Assembly (NCBI GenBank): GCA_964451705.1
Contig: CAYVIV010000001.1
Location: forward strand, 71,333-135,332
Direction of reading: 5' to 3'
From: CAYYFV01 sp964451705
GTDB lineage: Bacteria; Patescibacteriota; Gracilibacteria; UBA1369; GCA-2718715
Length of the DNA: 64,000 nt
Below are positions 9,795 to 18,905 of the stretch, in pieces (the first letter of the stretch is position 1; each line of letters begins with the position of its first letter). The notes under the pieces are model-generated. The model did not search any database and had not been told where the DNA came from. It worked only from the letters and a program-made list of their open reading frames with translations. The position numbers and the translations under genes were made by a program.

Positions 9795-10278
9795 TTATTT
9801 TATATTTATATCTTTTGTCAAGCGGGGTGAGGGGGACTCTAGCTGATTGCAAACTAGGGGAATTAAAAATTTTTGCAAATAAAATTTTTTGGCAGGCAAA
9901 TTTGTAAAAATTTATGAAGGTTGGGCAAAATTAAAAAAATCTAAATTAGAGATAAATTTGGCCTATACACATATGAAAATTTAAAAATCTAAATTTAGCT
10001 TTTAATATAAAGGTATCTATGCTCATTAAATTTATAAAAAGCTCTTAGAATCGAATATAGGAGGTCGCCATAAGAGTTTAAATGATATTATGCCAGATTA
10101 AAACCGGGGTAGCTATAGATTGGCTTTAACTACTAGTGTTAGTTCGCACAAGATACATTGTGCGGTATAACATTGCGGGTCAAACTTGAGAAGGTTTTGC
10201 ACAAAATTCAATAAGATCAAAAAAACCACAACCCTGTTTTATATGAGTTGTGGTCTATTGACTCTTGGCTCTTGCTGA
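9795..10278. other. 484-bp AT-rich intergenic region without a recognised gene
   Basis: No ORF of convincing size. It holds a near-repeat of TAAAAATCTAAATTTAG (around 9933 and 9982), a perfect 7-bp stem with a six-base loop (10145-10164, CGCACAA/TTGTGCG), an isolated AGGAGGT near 10059-10065 not placed before an ORF, and the minus-strand terminator at 10219-10254. I could not match it to RNase P RNA, tmRNA, SRP RNA or 6S RNA. Confidence 0.5.
10219..10254 (-). terminator. Rho-independent terminator of the three-gene unit 10279-15598
   Basis: Read on the minus strand, ACCACAAC (10254-10247) pairs perfectly with GTTGTGGT (10232-10225) and is followed by a run of Ts (10225-10219). Confidence 0.85.
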
Positions 10279-10464
10279 CTAACTTTTTATTAAATGGTAG
10301 AATTCTTTAATATTTATAACTAGCACTCTAAGAGCTAATAGGCTTAAAGCAATTACTATATAGTTACTATATTCAGGGTAATATTCGAGCCCCTGGATTC
10401 CTAAGAAATAAAATATAGCTAAGGATATGATGGTTTGAAGAATGATGAGATTACTTTGTTTCAT
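10279..10464 (-). CDS. Small membrane protein (61 aa), unknown
   Basis: Two predicted membrane helices (about residues 5-22 and 33-52) joined by a short loop with GLEYYPEYS. It ends in a charged segment (NIKEFYHLIKS). It is the last gene before a strong terminator and lies 19 bases after the 1136-residue gene, so it is probably the third member of that operon. No family recognised; the function is open. Confidence 0.6.
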   Translation of the reverse strand: MKQSNLIILQTIISLAIFYFLGIQGLEYYPEYSNYIVIALSLLALRVLVINIKEFYHLIKS

Positions 10465-10483
10465 TATAAAATTTTGTTAGTTA

Positions 10484-13400
10484 TTAGAGTTGTGTTTTAT
10501 GACCTGTTGCATAATATGCATTTTGTAGTTGCTGTTCGCTATAACCCCTCATGCTAATTACAGATAGAAGTTCAGCTTCTAGACTTCTATTATTAAGGCC
10601 TTTAAAGTACAGTTTAGCTAGCTCATTTATATTCATTTGTAGTAACCTTCTTTTAAAGAGATTGAGTTTAGATACATTACTGCTAACTTCATCTACACGT
10701 TCGTACCATCTTTTACGTTGCTCTTTTCTTTCTCCACTAAAGGCATATTTACCACTTTCATAGGCTGCATCTAATGTTCCTGTTGCTGCATTACCTGCTG
10801 CCTTCCATGTTCCGCTAAAGGTACCGTGATTTATCAAAGGAAGACCTATAGATATGCCTAGGGTTGTTAGGAGAGTTTTTTCTGCTGCATTTAGAACTTT
10901 GAGACCTACGCTTCCACTGTTAATCAATTTGTCTGCAAGCTTAGCATAATTGCTCGTAGTATTGTTTTTTGCTAGGTGAGTAAATACTTTTAGTTCATCC
11001 TTATTTGCAATATTCGAAAGCTTTGTTAAGTCTTTACGATGTTTTAAAACAGTTGCAGTTAGTTCCTTAGCTTCGTTTATCAACCCTAAATTATTGTTTC
11101 TAAGTGCTTTAAAGTCTTGATTTGCATGCTTACTTAATTTTCTATTATTCATGTTTAATGCCTTTGCTAGAGTCTCATAGTTTGTGTAAGGCGTTCCATT
11201 AGGTTTCTTAAATATAGCTAGCAACTGTCTTTCTATTTGTGCTCGGCGGTGTGTTAAAGCAACTACTTGTGCGTTTACATCTTGAAACTTCTCAAAGGCT
11301 TTAGCACCAGCTTGCACAGCGGCTTTGTTGACTCCTAGCCCCGCAGTTAAGGCTGTTGCTACTTTATTGTTTATGCCTCTACGCACGACTCTAATACCTT
11401 TCATAATTGGTTCAAGTGCTGTTTTACTAGCTCTGTAAATAGCTCTGGGGATTCTGTAACCTAGACCTAACACACTAGATGCTGCTGCAGGTAGGAATGC
11501 TGCTGCATGAAAGACATTTGGTGCATTAATATAGGCTCTTGGATGAGTCCAGGCCCTACCTAGTCTATTGAAGCCTTGGAGGTTTTTACCAAAATGACTA
11601 CTCCCCTCTGTGAATCCCCTCCAACCTTGTTTAAAGGTTTCTTTAGTTCTTGCAAGTGCTGTTAGTGGCTGTGAGGCGTCTACTAATTTATTGAGATCAT
11701 TTGCTTTATCATATAGTTTATTTGCTGTATTTACTCTATTACCTATTATATGCCCAATTTTATTCCCTACTCTGGCTAATATAGGGGCTTTAGAACTTGC
11801 ATGGGCGACTTTGGCAGCTCCTGTACCTAGTTTAGATCCAACGAGTGCAGCTCTTAAACCTACTCCAACTCCTCCAAATAAAGTTAAGACATCTGTACCA
11901 AGTTGTAATAAACCAAAACCTGCCGTAGTTACTCGTTCCCAGCCACTTAGCTTGTCTCCAGCTAATGTTTGGCCACGAAAGACTTGAGTAAAGGTAAGTA
12001 TGGTACCTAGAACTGGTACAAACATTCCGACTGTTTCTCCAACACTGACTCCTATTTTAGAGATAGATGAATTGCCACTAGTGGCATCTAGTAAATGTGG
12101 TAGTCCCACTACACCTCCAACTACCCCTGCCATTCCTACTCTCTTGATTGCACCATAACGAATCTCTTCGACAATTTCTTCACCTGTTTTGCGAACTTGT
12201 GATTTGGTCACTTGCTGACTACTGATCTTATCCATGTCTTCTGCTGTAGTTTTTAGCAAAGTATCTGTTTGTTGCCCAGCTACTGTTTTAGATAGGCTTG
12301 TTCCAGAAGTTTTCAATCTACTGGCTTCATCGAAGGCAGCAGTGTAGGAACTAAAATGAGACTGGGCTTTTGCATGGGCCGCTCTATGATTTGTTAGTTC
12401 TTCACTAATTTTCGTGCGAGATGTTTCGTCTGCAGCCTGAGATAGTTTTTCTAGTAAGTGTTTTTCTTGGCTTAAAGCTTTTTGGTTAAAGTCTTCAATG
12501 TACTGGCTAAACTGTCCCATTTTTTTATTGATATCTTTGCTGTTTAGATTACTGCTTTGCAGATTATCTATATCTGGAATTTTACTTACTAGTTTTTTCG
12601 TTTGATTAAATGCTTTCTCAGTAGTTGTAGCATTCCTAATTGTCTCTGAACTGGCATAGGCTAGTGTTCTACCAGCATTTACGTGAGATGCTTGAAACAA
12701 GTGGCCTTTCATAAAGCGTGGCCAGATCCTGGCAGCTCTGTAGAATGTTATTAGTCGTTGTCCAATAAAATCATACTTTGTGACTCCTGATACGTTGTCA
12801 AATGTTGCTAAAATTAAGAGTTCTAGTGGTAGTGATTTTAGGTCTCTTGCCATTAGTTTTAATTCTTGTTTGGCTGTTTCACTAAGTTTGTCATTAGAAT
12901 TAATTGCTGCAATAAACTCAGTTTGGAAGGTGCTGACTCTACTTTCGGAGAGGAATCTTTTTAATTTCATTAAGTTAGCCTTTGTCTGTGCTGGTACTTT
13001 GGACATTACGTTATCATTCTTGATATTGCGTAACAGTGTGTCTAAGGTAAAGTGTTGTATTTGTCTTAGATGTCTTTTCTCGATGCCTATCTTAGTAGCA
13101 GCAGTTGCAAATATTTTTGCAGACCTGATGGATAGTGGAAGTCTAGATAAACCTGTGATTTTATCCAGTCCTAGCTGTCTAGATATTTTACCAAATGTAC
13201 TTTGATCTTTGTTTTCATCTAGAAATACGTCATCTACCATATAGTTAATATCCTCCAAACTATCTACACCTGGTACTTTAAGCTGACTATTTGCAATTGC
13301 ATTATTTATAAGAGAGTTGATTTCACCATAGTTTTTACTAGTATCAAGAGCCTTTTTGATTTGTTGATACTGTCTGGGCGCAACTAGTTTTTCTAGTATA

Positions 13401-13894
13401 TTCAGGGCAATTGTTTTTTTTCTTTGATTACTTTGCAAGCTAGCAATTGCACTTTTTTGCATTTCTTGTTTGTGCTTATCTTCAAAGATTAGGCTAACTT
13501 GGTTTTTAAACAAGTTACTATTAATTAGTTGTGCGGTTTCTCTAAATAACTCTTCAAACTTATCATGTTCGTTGTTTACTAAGCTTTCTATCATTGCAGA
13601 TATCTTTGTTTTAACTGGTGCGGCTAACTGTTCTGCCACCCCTGTGTTTTGGTTCAGGCTAAGTTGACTTTTTAGCCAGCTTTGAAGGCTTTGGAACATT
13701 TCATCTTTTAACATCTGCCTTTTATTGCTTGCGCGTCCGTAAACTTCTAGCATAGATTCTAACATTTGTCGGTACCCACTAATAGCTTCTGTCGTGTTTG
13801 CGAGTTGAAATTCCGTAATCAGCCTAGACCTATCTATTGTAGCTGGCACTTGTGAACTAGCTTTTTCTCTAGTTGTAGGTTTGTTGTCATTCAT
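10484..13894 (-). CDS. Giant helical protein (1136 aa) with a pre-toxin-TG-like segment, unknown
   Basis: No family recognised over its length, and no signal peptide. Residues 1 to about 600 look almost entirely helical and charged, with coiled-coil stretches (SQEKHLLEKLSQAADET). Around 605-720 it turns Gly/Val-rich and hydrophobic (GMAGVVGGVVGLPHLL, VGMFVPVLGTILTF). A TLAGDKLSGWERV block near residue 650 resembles the pre-toxin TG (PT-TG) linker of polymorphic toxins. The C-terminal 350 residues are basic and helical with another hydrophobic stretch (TLGISIGLPLI). It follows the 578-aa gene by nine bases. A membrane-active or toxin-like role is only an inference from the PT-TG similarity. 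Confidence 0.7.
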   Translation of the reverse strand: MNDNKPTTREKASSQVPATIDRSRLITEFQLANTTEAISGYRQMLESMLEVYGRASNKRQMLKDEMFQSLQSWLKSQLSLNQNTGVAEQLAAPVKTKISAMIESLVNNEHDKFEELFRETAQLINSNLFKNQVSLIFEDKHKQEMQKSAIASLQSNQRKKTIALNILEKLVAPRQYQQIKKALDTSKNYGEINSLINNAIANSQLKVPGVDSLEDINYMVDDVFLDENKDQSTFGKISRQLGLDKITGLSRLPLSIRSAKIFATAATKIGIEKRHLRQIQHFTLDTLLRNIKNDNVMSKVPAQTKANLMKLKRFLSESRVSTFQTEFIAAINSNDKLSETAKQELKLMARDLKSLPLELLILATFDNVSGVTKYDFIGQRLITFYRAARIWPRFMKGHLFQASHVNAGRTLAYASSETIRNATTTEKAFNQTKKLVSKIPDIDNLQSSNLNSKDINKKMGQFSQYIEDFNQKALSQEKHLLEKLSQAADETSRTKISEELTNHRAAHAKAQSHFSSYTAAFDEASRLKTSGTSLSKTVAGQQTDTLLKTTAEDMDKISSQQVTKSQVRKTGEEIVEEIRYGAIKRVGMAGVVGGVVGLPHLLDATSGNSSISKIGVSVGETVGMFVPVLGTILTFTQVFRGQTLAGDKLSGWERVTTAGFGLLQLGTDVLTLFGGVGVGLRAALVGSKLGTGAAKVAHASSKAPILARVGNKIGHIIGNRVNTANKLYDKANDLNKLVDASQPLTALARTKETFKQGWRGFTEGSSHFGKNLQGFNRLGRAWTHPRAYINAPNVFHAAAFLPAAASSVLGLGYRIPRAIYRASKTALEPIMKGIRVVRRGINNKVATALTAGLGVNKAAVQAGAKAFEKFQDVNAQVVALTHRRAQIERQLLAIFKKPNGTPYTNYETLAKALNMNNRKLSKHANQDFKALRNNNLGLINEAKELTATVLKHRKDLTKLSNIANKDELKVFTHLAKNNTTSNYAKLADKLINSGSVGLKVLNAAEKTLLTTLGISIGLPLINHGTFSGTWKAAGNAATGTLDAAYESGKYAFSGERKEQRKRWYERVDEVSSNVSKLNLFKRRLLQMNINELAKLYFKGLNNRSLEAELLSVISMRGYSEQQLQNAYYATGHKTQL

Positions 13895-13903
13895 GATATA
13901 TAT

Positions 13904-15598
13904 TTATTTTTTAAAGTTATAATTCTCTAAGTGTTTGATCCTGGCGTAGGTAGCCTGACCAAAAATCGATGTTGCCGGTGGAATTGTTTGATTTGTTAGA
14001 ATAGCCCTTTGTTTAAGTGTAATTGTAGCTAAGCTATCTTGAATTGTTACTGTGTAATCTATGTCTTTTTTAAGTTTGTTTCCATTTGTTGCAGCATTTA
14101 ATAGCTTCAATTTATCAATTTCATCTTTACCAGTTGTAATAGTGCTGTTTTCTGCAACATACAAGGCATTTGATGCTGGTATGTTTAGACCAGCAGCTAT
14201 TGTGAACTTATGTTGTTTATCATTGTGGACCTCTGTTTGTTTACGATTTGTAGGTTGTTGTGTTGCTGTGATGGTTTCAACTGTCTCGATTGTTTGTGTG
14301 TTTGGTGCAGCTACCTTGTGATCTGCTACCTGTTCACCTTGTTCGAATCTTGCATAGTCTTTATTGAAAGTTACAATGTGTTTAGCCCGAGTTAAGACTG
14401 CAGAGAATATTGCAAAGGCTCCCACACTAAGTTTGGTTGTTGGTACAGAACTATCAGAAGCTAGTATGTAGTATATTTTTTGGCGATCCAGCATACCTAG
14501 AAATTCTAGTGTCGAAATTAACATACTTTTTTGACCTCGTTTTTTGAGTATCTCTATACGTTCTTTAATTTGAGCAGCACTTAATTTAGGTCTTTTTGCA
14601 CTTTGTGCATCAGTTTCTTCTTGTGTTTGTTGATGGGTTGACGGCACTAAAACTGTAGAGTCATCTGTATTTTCAATCTGTTCTAGAGTGGGTTGTGGGT
14701 TTACAGTCTCAACATTTGCTCTTACTGTCTCTCTATGAGTATCATAATGCGTTTTGATAGTGCTGACTTTGCCTTGTAAGTCTTTATCATCAAGAGGTTT
14801 ATACAATGTTGATGTATCTATTGAAGTCCAAGATTTTCCTGTGTTACTACCATCAATTCGATAGACTTGCGGTTTGTCTTGCTCTTGAAAATTAATAAGT
14901 TCATATGCATTATCATCAGTTTTTCTAAATGCAAGGTAAGCTAACATACTTGGTTCAAATAGCATCTTAGCTAGTAGAGCCATGCCTTTGTTAGGTATTC
15001 TGACTAGTTCATTTTGAGTGACAGCCTCTGTTTCTAATAATTTGATGAGTTCTGTTTCACAATCACCATTATTAAAGTCTGTGTCCCCAGTCGTGTCACC
15101 TGAATCTAATGTGATAAAGCTGTCACTGCTAGTATCTGGCTTATTGGTTGCGATATAGGTTTTCATTTGCCCAATCTTGTCTGGATCGAGCTGATTATCT
15201 ACAACTTTGCTATATGCTGACCCCTCTCTAAAGTCGTCTGCATTACTCCACTGCTCTAAACTTAGATCTTCACCTAGACTGTAATTTTGAGTACCCCCTT
15301 GGTAGTGCAAGCAATATAGGTACTTTAGGTAGGTGTGTTTGTCTTCAAGAGATGTAATGCTTGCTGGAAACTTATACTTTTCATATGGGTCTTGGGTGTG
15401 TCTAAGTTGGTCTAGTTTTATAGTTCTATAATTTGACTTAATACTTTCTTGCAGTTCATGGCTAAGGTTTGCCTTTTGAGTATTTGTAACCTCGAGATCA
15501 GAGCGCAATTTGTAGAGTGCTCGAAAGTCTGTAATGCTTTGACTACCATTTGTTTCAAGATAGTATGGGCCTTGATTTGGGCGTGATGGTACGACCAT
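13904..15598 (-). CDS. Unknown 564-aa protein, first gene of the three-gene unit
   Basis: I do not recognise it. It is soluble-looking and rich in Thr, Ser, Gln and Asp, with a low-complexity middle (about 300-350, QPTLEQIENTDDSTVL). A compact segment near 345-415 (IKERIEILKKRGQKSMLIST, SVGAFAIFSAVLTRAKH) and a beta-rich C-terminus (DYTVTIQDSLATITLKQRA) follow. I chose ATG 15598 (MVVPSRPNQG); the longer frame back to TTG 15640 would start inside the promoter. It lies nine bases upstream of the 1136-residue gene and is surely co-transcribed with it. Confidence 0.7.
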   Translation of the reverse strand: MVVPSRPNQGPYYLETNGSQSITDFRALYKLRSDLEVTNTQKANLSHELQESIKSNYRTIKLDQLRHTQDPYEKYKFPASITSLEDKHTYLKYLYCLHYQGGTQNYSLGEDLSLEQWSNADDFREGSAYSKVVDNQLDPDKIGQMKTYIATNKPDTSSDSFITLDSGDTTGDTDFNNGDCETELIKLLETEAVTQNELVRIPNKGMALLAKMLFEPSMLAYLAFRKTDDNAYELINFQEQDKPQVYRIDGSNTGKSWTSIDTSTLYKPLDDKDLQGKVSTIKTHYDTHRETVRANVETVNPQPTLEQIENTDDSTVLVPSTHQQTQEETDAQSAKRPKLSAAQIKERIEILKKRGQKSMLISTLEFLGMLDRQKIYYILASDSSVPTTKLSVGAFAIFSAVLTRAKHIVTFNKDYARFEQGEQVADHKVAAPNTQTIETVETITATQQPTNRKQTEVHNDKQHKFTIAAGLNIPASNALYVAENSTITTGKDEIDKLKLLNAATNGNKLKKDIDYTVTIQDSLATITLKQRAILTNQTIPPATSIFGQATYARIKHLENYNFKK

Positions 15599-15628
15599 TT
15601 GTGAGGGGGTTATTTTGAAATTAACTAA

Positions 15629-15634
15629 ATTATA
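15629..15634 (-). promoter_or_regulatory. Extended -10 promoter of the three-gene unit
   Basis: On the minus strand TGGTATAAT gives TATAAT at 15634-15629 preceded by TG-n, an extended -10 element, with no good -35 box. The predicted start near 15622 is about 24 bases before ATG 15598. Confidence 0.55.
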
Positions 15635-15736
15635 CCACAAGCCGTCAAATTTTGCACGTCTTTTTTTATTTTTGTAAAGTTATCTGGCTTTAATAAGCCA
15701 ATTTGGGGTGCTAGATTACTTGTTTTGTTTTTTACT

Positions 15737-17383
15737 TTAGAGTTCTTTGAGCATGTAGCTACCGTCTAAATGATAGCCAAGTTTTTTATAGTATTCTCGA
15801 GTGCCAATAGCAGAAATCACAGCAATTTTTTTATATCCTTCCAGCTTAGCTTGTGCCTCTGCGGCTTGCATAAGTTTTGTGCCTAGGCCAAGGTGTTGGC
15901 TTTTGGAGTTGAGTTTGGTTTTGGATAAGCTTTCTTGCTTGCCATAGACATGTAGTTCTCGAACAATGGCAGCATCTTTGAGCTCTGGAATAAAAACATC
16001 AGAATTATTAAGGCAGCGCAGTCGTACTAAGCCAATTAATTTGTCTAATTGAGGCTCTACAACAGATATAAAGTACTCTGTTGCCTGGTTACTTTGGTAT
16101 TTGTAGCTTTGGATTTCAGTATTTTTTATATCAAATGCTTGGTCTTTAATTTCTCGACAGCGAATGCATTTACATTCGACCTTTTTATCTTTAAGTAGTT
16201 GTCGCATGTTTAGGGTTTTGGAACCCTTTAAAACTAGGTCCGATGGGAAATCACGTAATATACGGATGATCCTGCAATATTCTGGGACAATTTTCTTTGT
16301 AGCAGCTAGGAGTTCAAATAATTCTGGGTCTGTATATGCTTTGTAGATGCTCGGGTCTGCCTCTACCATTTTAGCCAGCTTGGTATATGGCACTACCATA
16401 CATGGATAGATTTTAATGTAGTCTGGATTGAGAATATCTTTTTCAAAACAGTCGTGAATAGTTTGCAGGTCTGATTCTAGAGTGGATTTAGGTAGGTTTG
16501 GCATTATATGATGGCAAATTTTCAGGCCAGCATCGCGGCAGAGCTTGGTGGCAGCCACCGATGTTTTGAGGTCGTGGCCTCTTTCGCTAAATTCATTTAC
16601 TTTGTCATCTGTGGTTTGGATGCCAAGTTCTATACCGGTCACACCATAGTCTCGCAGACGCAGAATTTCTTCTTTGGTCACCCAGTCTGGCCGGGTTTCG
16701 ACCCAAAGGCCAACACAGCGAGAGTTTGCTGTTTGATTCTCATGAATTAAGTCCTCTAGTTTAGCCTGGCTTATGTTTTGGTTGGCAACTGCTAGTTCTT
16801 CAATGTCCCCTGGCCCTTGGTTGAGGGCGTAGTAGATTGATTTTATAAAATGTAGCTGATAATCATGCAGATAGGATGACCAAGTCCCCCCTGCCGTGCG
16901 AATGTCAATTTTGCTGGTGTCATGCCCTTGTGTTTTTAATCCATTCAAACGAGCTTTGACTTGAGTATATGCATCGAAATCATTACGGACAGCTCTAAGC
17001 ATAGCTGGTTGGTTGGAGAAATAACTTTTAGGCATGCCTGGTTGTGTTGGACAGTAAATGCATTTGCCCGGACAGCCAAATTCCTTGAGCATAACAGTAA
17101 TATTGGCTATTCCAGAAAGAGTACGTACTCTACGCTTGGTAATAAAATTGAGTACCTGCTGGTTGGCTGCTAAAGCTCCACTGTCTACCAGTTTGTTATA
17201 AGCGGCTACTAGCTCAATATTGCGAGGTGGGGTTAGCTTATGTTTTTTTGTGAGTTTGTTGCGTAGTTTTTCGAGCGTGCGTTTATCTAGCATTTCGGCC
17301 CCTGCCATCTCTATGAATTCATAGATTGCTATAATCACCTCTTTGGCGAGTTGTTCGTAGTTTTTACGTAATTCGTAGTTCAT
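15737..17383 (-). CDS. elp3: Elp3 family tRNA U34 carboxymethyltransferase (radical SAM + GNAT)
   Basis: Installs the cm5 group on wobble uridine 34 of tRNA from acetyl-CoA and SAM. Its 548 residues have the full Elp3 plan. An N-terminal helical tRNA-binding region (KLTPPRNIELVAAYN) is followed by a radical-SAM barrel with CPGKCIYC (Cx3Cx2C, near residue 104) and GGTWSSY. WVETRPDWV and GVTGIELGIQT come next. Then comes a Zn-type CKCIRCRE and a C-terminal acetyltransferase with ARELHVYG-like RELHVYG, LGLGTKLMQAAE and REYYKKLGYHLDGSYM. It is transcribed divergently from a Trm9-like methyltransferase, which would complete the modification. Confidence 0.95.
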   Translation of the reverse strand: MNYELRKNYEQLAKEVIIAIYEFIEMAGAEMLDKRTLEKLRNKLTKKHKLTPPRNIELVAAYNKLVDSGALAANQQVLNFITKRRVRTLSGIANITVMLKEFGCPGKCIYCPTQPGMPKSYFSNQPAMLRAVRNDFDAYTQVKARLNGLKTQGHDTSKIDIRTAGGTWSSYLHDYQLHFIKSIYYALNQGPGDIEELAVANQNISQAKLEDLIHENQTANSRCVGLWVETRPDWVTKEEILRLRDYGVTGIELGIQTTDDKVNEFSERGHDLKTSVAATKLCRDAGLKICHHIMPNLPKSTLESDLQTIHDCFEKDILNPDYIKIYPCMVVPYTKLAKMVEADPSIYKAYTDPELFELLAATKKIVPEYCRIIRILRDFPSDLVLKGSKTLNMRQLLKDKKVECKCIRCREIKDQAFDIKNTEIQSYKYQSNQATEYFISVVEPQLDKLIGLVRLRCLNNSDVFIPELKDAAIVRELHVYGKQESLSKTKLNSKSQHLGLGTKLMQAAEAQAKLEGYKKIAVISAIGTREYYKKLGYHLDGSYMLKEL

Positions 17384-17400
17384 AGTTTCTTTTTGCAGTT

Positions 17401-17452
17401 ATTTTATGTTTTTAGCTTTGTATTTGTCAAATTGGCTTTTTAATTTTATAAT
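17401..17452. promoter_or_regulatory. Overlapping divergent promoters of elp3 (-) and trm9-like gene (+)
   Basis: Plus strand: TTGTCA (17424-17429), 17 bases, TATAAT (17447-17452), start near 17459. Minus strand: TTGACA (17430-17425), 18 bases, TAAAAT (17406-17401), start near 17394. The two -35 boxes use the same seven base pairs, TTGTCAA at 17424-17430, so polymerase binding on one side should exclude the other. Confidence 0.8.
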
Positions 17453-17474
17453 TAATGCACTTAGTTTTACAAAC

Positions 17475-18155
17475 ATGGTTTTACACAAAGTTGTTAACGA
17501 AAGTTATAATCAGATCGCTAGTAAATTTTCTAAATCCAGAAATAAGCCTTGGTTAGAGTTTGATTTATATAACAAAATTGCAGCGCCAAATTCAAATATA
17601 CTCGATATAGGTTGTGGTAATGGTCGGTTGCTTTTATCTTTAAACAAGCCAGGTATCGCCTATACAGCTTTGGATATATCTTCGGAAATGTTAGTCCAAG
17701 CCAAGCAAAACTTAGCCTCGGTAAACTGTCAGAAAACTTTTGTTTGTAGTAACTTTTTAGATGCTAATTTAGGAGCTAATTCATTTGATAGTATTTTTTC
17801 TGTGGCCTGTTTACATCATATACATGGATTTTGGAATAGATTAGCTTTTTTGAATGCTATTTATGACTGTCTTAAGCCAAATGCGACTGCTTGTGTCTCT
17901 GTATGGAATTTGTGGCAGCCACGCTATGCTAAGAATTTCAAACAAGCTGCTAAAAAGAGTTTGTTTGCAAGAAGGGACTTAAATATCAAATTTGGCCAAA
18001 CAGCTAGGTATTACCATGCTTTTGGCTTTTGGGAGTTGAAGTTTTTGGTTTTTTGTAGTAAGTTTAGAGCTTGTGATATACTATTTGTAGACAAACAGCA
18101 GTATTTACCATCACAAAAAAACTCTCATAATATGATTTTAATTTTGAATAAATAA
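17475..18155 (+). CDS. Trm9/ALKBH8-type SAM-dependent tRNA methyltransferase
   Basis: Class I methyltransferase of 226 residues. It resembles the eukaryotic Trm9 family, which methylates cm5U34 to mcm5U34: HKVVNESYNQIASKFSKSR then KPW matches the Trm9 start (EQEYVHKVYNEIA, FSQTRYKPW). LDIGCGNGRLL is motif I, SVACLHHIHG matches SIAVVHHW, and RYYHAFGFWEL matches RYYHLYREGEL near the end. Those end blocks are specific to Trm9, not generic methyltransferases. ATG 17475 lies 16 bases after the predicted transcript start; the open frame back to 17406 spans the promoter. The tagA-like gene starts right at its stop. Confidence 0.85.
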   Translation: MVLHKVVNESYNQIASKFSKSRNKPWLEFDLYNKIAAPNSNILDIGCGNGRLLLSLNKPGIAYTALDISSEMLVQAKQNLASVNCQKTFVCSNFLDANLGANSFDSIFSVACLHHIHGFWNRLAFLNAIYDCLKPNATACVSVWNLWQPRYAKNFKQAAKKSLFARRDLNIKFGQTARYYHAFGFWELKFLVFCSKFRACDILFVDKQQYLPSQKNSHNMILILNK

Positions 18156-18905
18156 ATGTTGTATTTCCACAAAGCGCCAATTTTTAATAAATCGGCAGAC
18201 GACTTATTGCAGCTATGTTTGGAGAGAATTAAAGAGGCAAAATATACTAGTTTTATAGCGACACCAAATCCAGAAATGTATGTTGAGGCTGTCCACAATA
18301 AGGCTTTTAGATCTGTTTTGCAAAACACCAGTTTTAACATTATAGATGGTTTTGGTTTATACCTAGGTTTGAGATTGTTTGGCTTTAAAGTTCAGCGTTT
18401 AACTGGAACAGACTTGGTGGAGTCTTTACTCACTAACTCTAGGGCAAGTTTTTACTTGCTCGGTGGTGCCAAAGGCAACGCCAAGCTTATACAGCAAAAG
18501 TTTCCTAAGGCTCGGATAGTTGGACACTTCGATGGAGCTGTGAATGCAAAGTCGACCCAAAAAATCTTGAGTCAAATTAATGAGCTTAAACCTCAGGTGG
18601 TTTTAGTGGCTTTGGGAGCTGTAAAGCAAGAAAAATGGATTCTGGATAACTTGACTGATTTGCAAGCTTCCAAGCTCTTAATTGCTTGTGGTGGGGCCTT
18701 AGATTATTTATCTAATAAAGTTACAAGAGCACCGAGATTTTTGCGAAATCTAGGCTTAGAGTGGTTATATAGACTCTTAAGACAACCAAAACGTATTTTT
18801 AGGATTTTCAAGGCAGTTGTTGTGTTCCCTATTGTGTTTTTTCTGGTAGAACTAGTTTGTTTCTTGTATAGGATTGTTCAGGCTGCTTATACCAAGTGCA
18901 AGTAG
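18156..18905 (+). CDS. WecG/TagA/CpsF family glycosyltransferase
   Basis: GT26-type enzyme transferring a sugar (often ManNAc or its uronate) to an undecaprenyl-linked acceptor on the inner face of the membrane. Motifs: FIATPNPEMYVEA, IIDGFGLYLGLRLFG (family IxDGxG), RLTGTDLVESLL, FYLLGGAKGNAKL, LVALGAVKQEKWI and GGALDYLSNKVTRAP. A hydrophobic stretch at the C-terminus (about 217-240) likely holds it at the membrane. It begins at the stop of the Trm9-like gene, and its 3' end overlaps the convergent rsmE by 54 bases. Confidence 0.9.
   Translation: MLYFHKAPIFNKSADDLLQLCLERIKEAKYTSFIATPNPEMYVEAVHNKAFRSVLQNTSFNIIDGFGLYLGLRLFGFKVQRLTGTDLVESLLTNSRASFYLLGGAKGNAKLIQQKFPKARIVGHFDGAVNAKSTQKILSQINELKPQVVLVALGAVKQEKWILDNLTDLQASKLLIACGGALDYLSNKVTRAPRFLRNLGLEWLYRLLRQPKRIFRIFKAVVVFPIVFFLVELVCFLYRIVQAAYTKCK

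Noticed and set aside
17406..17474. Longer start for the Trm9-like gene
   Set aside because: The extra codons cover the -35/-10 promoter and do not match Trm9.
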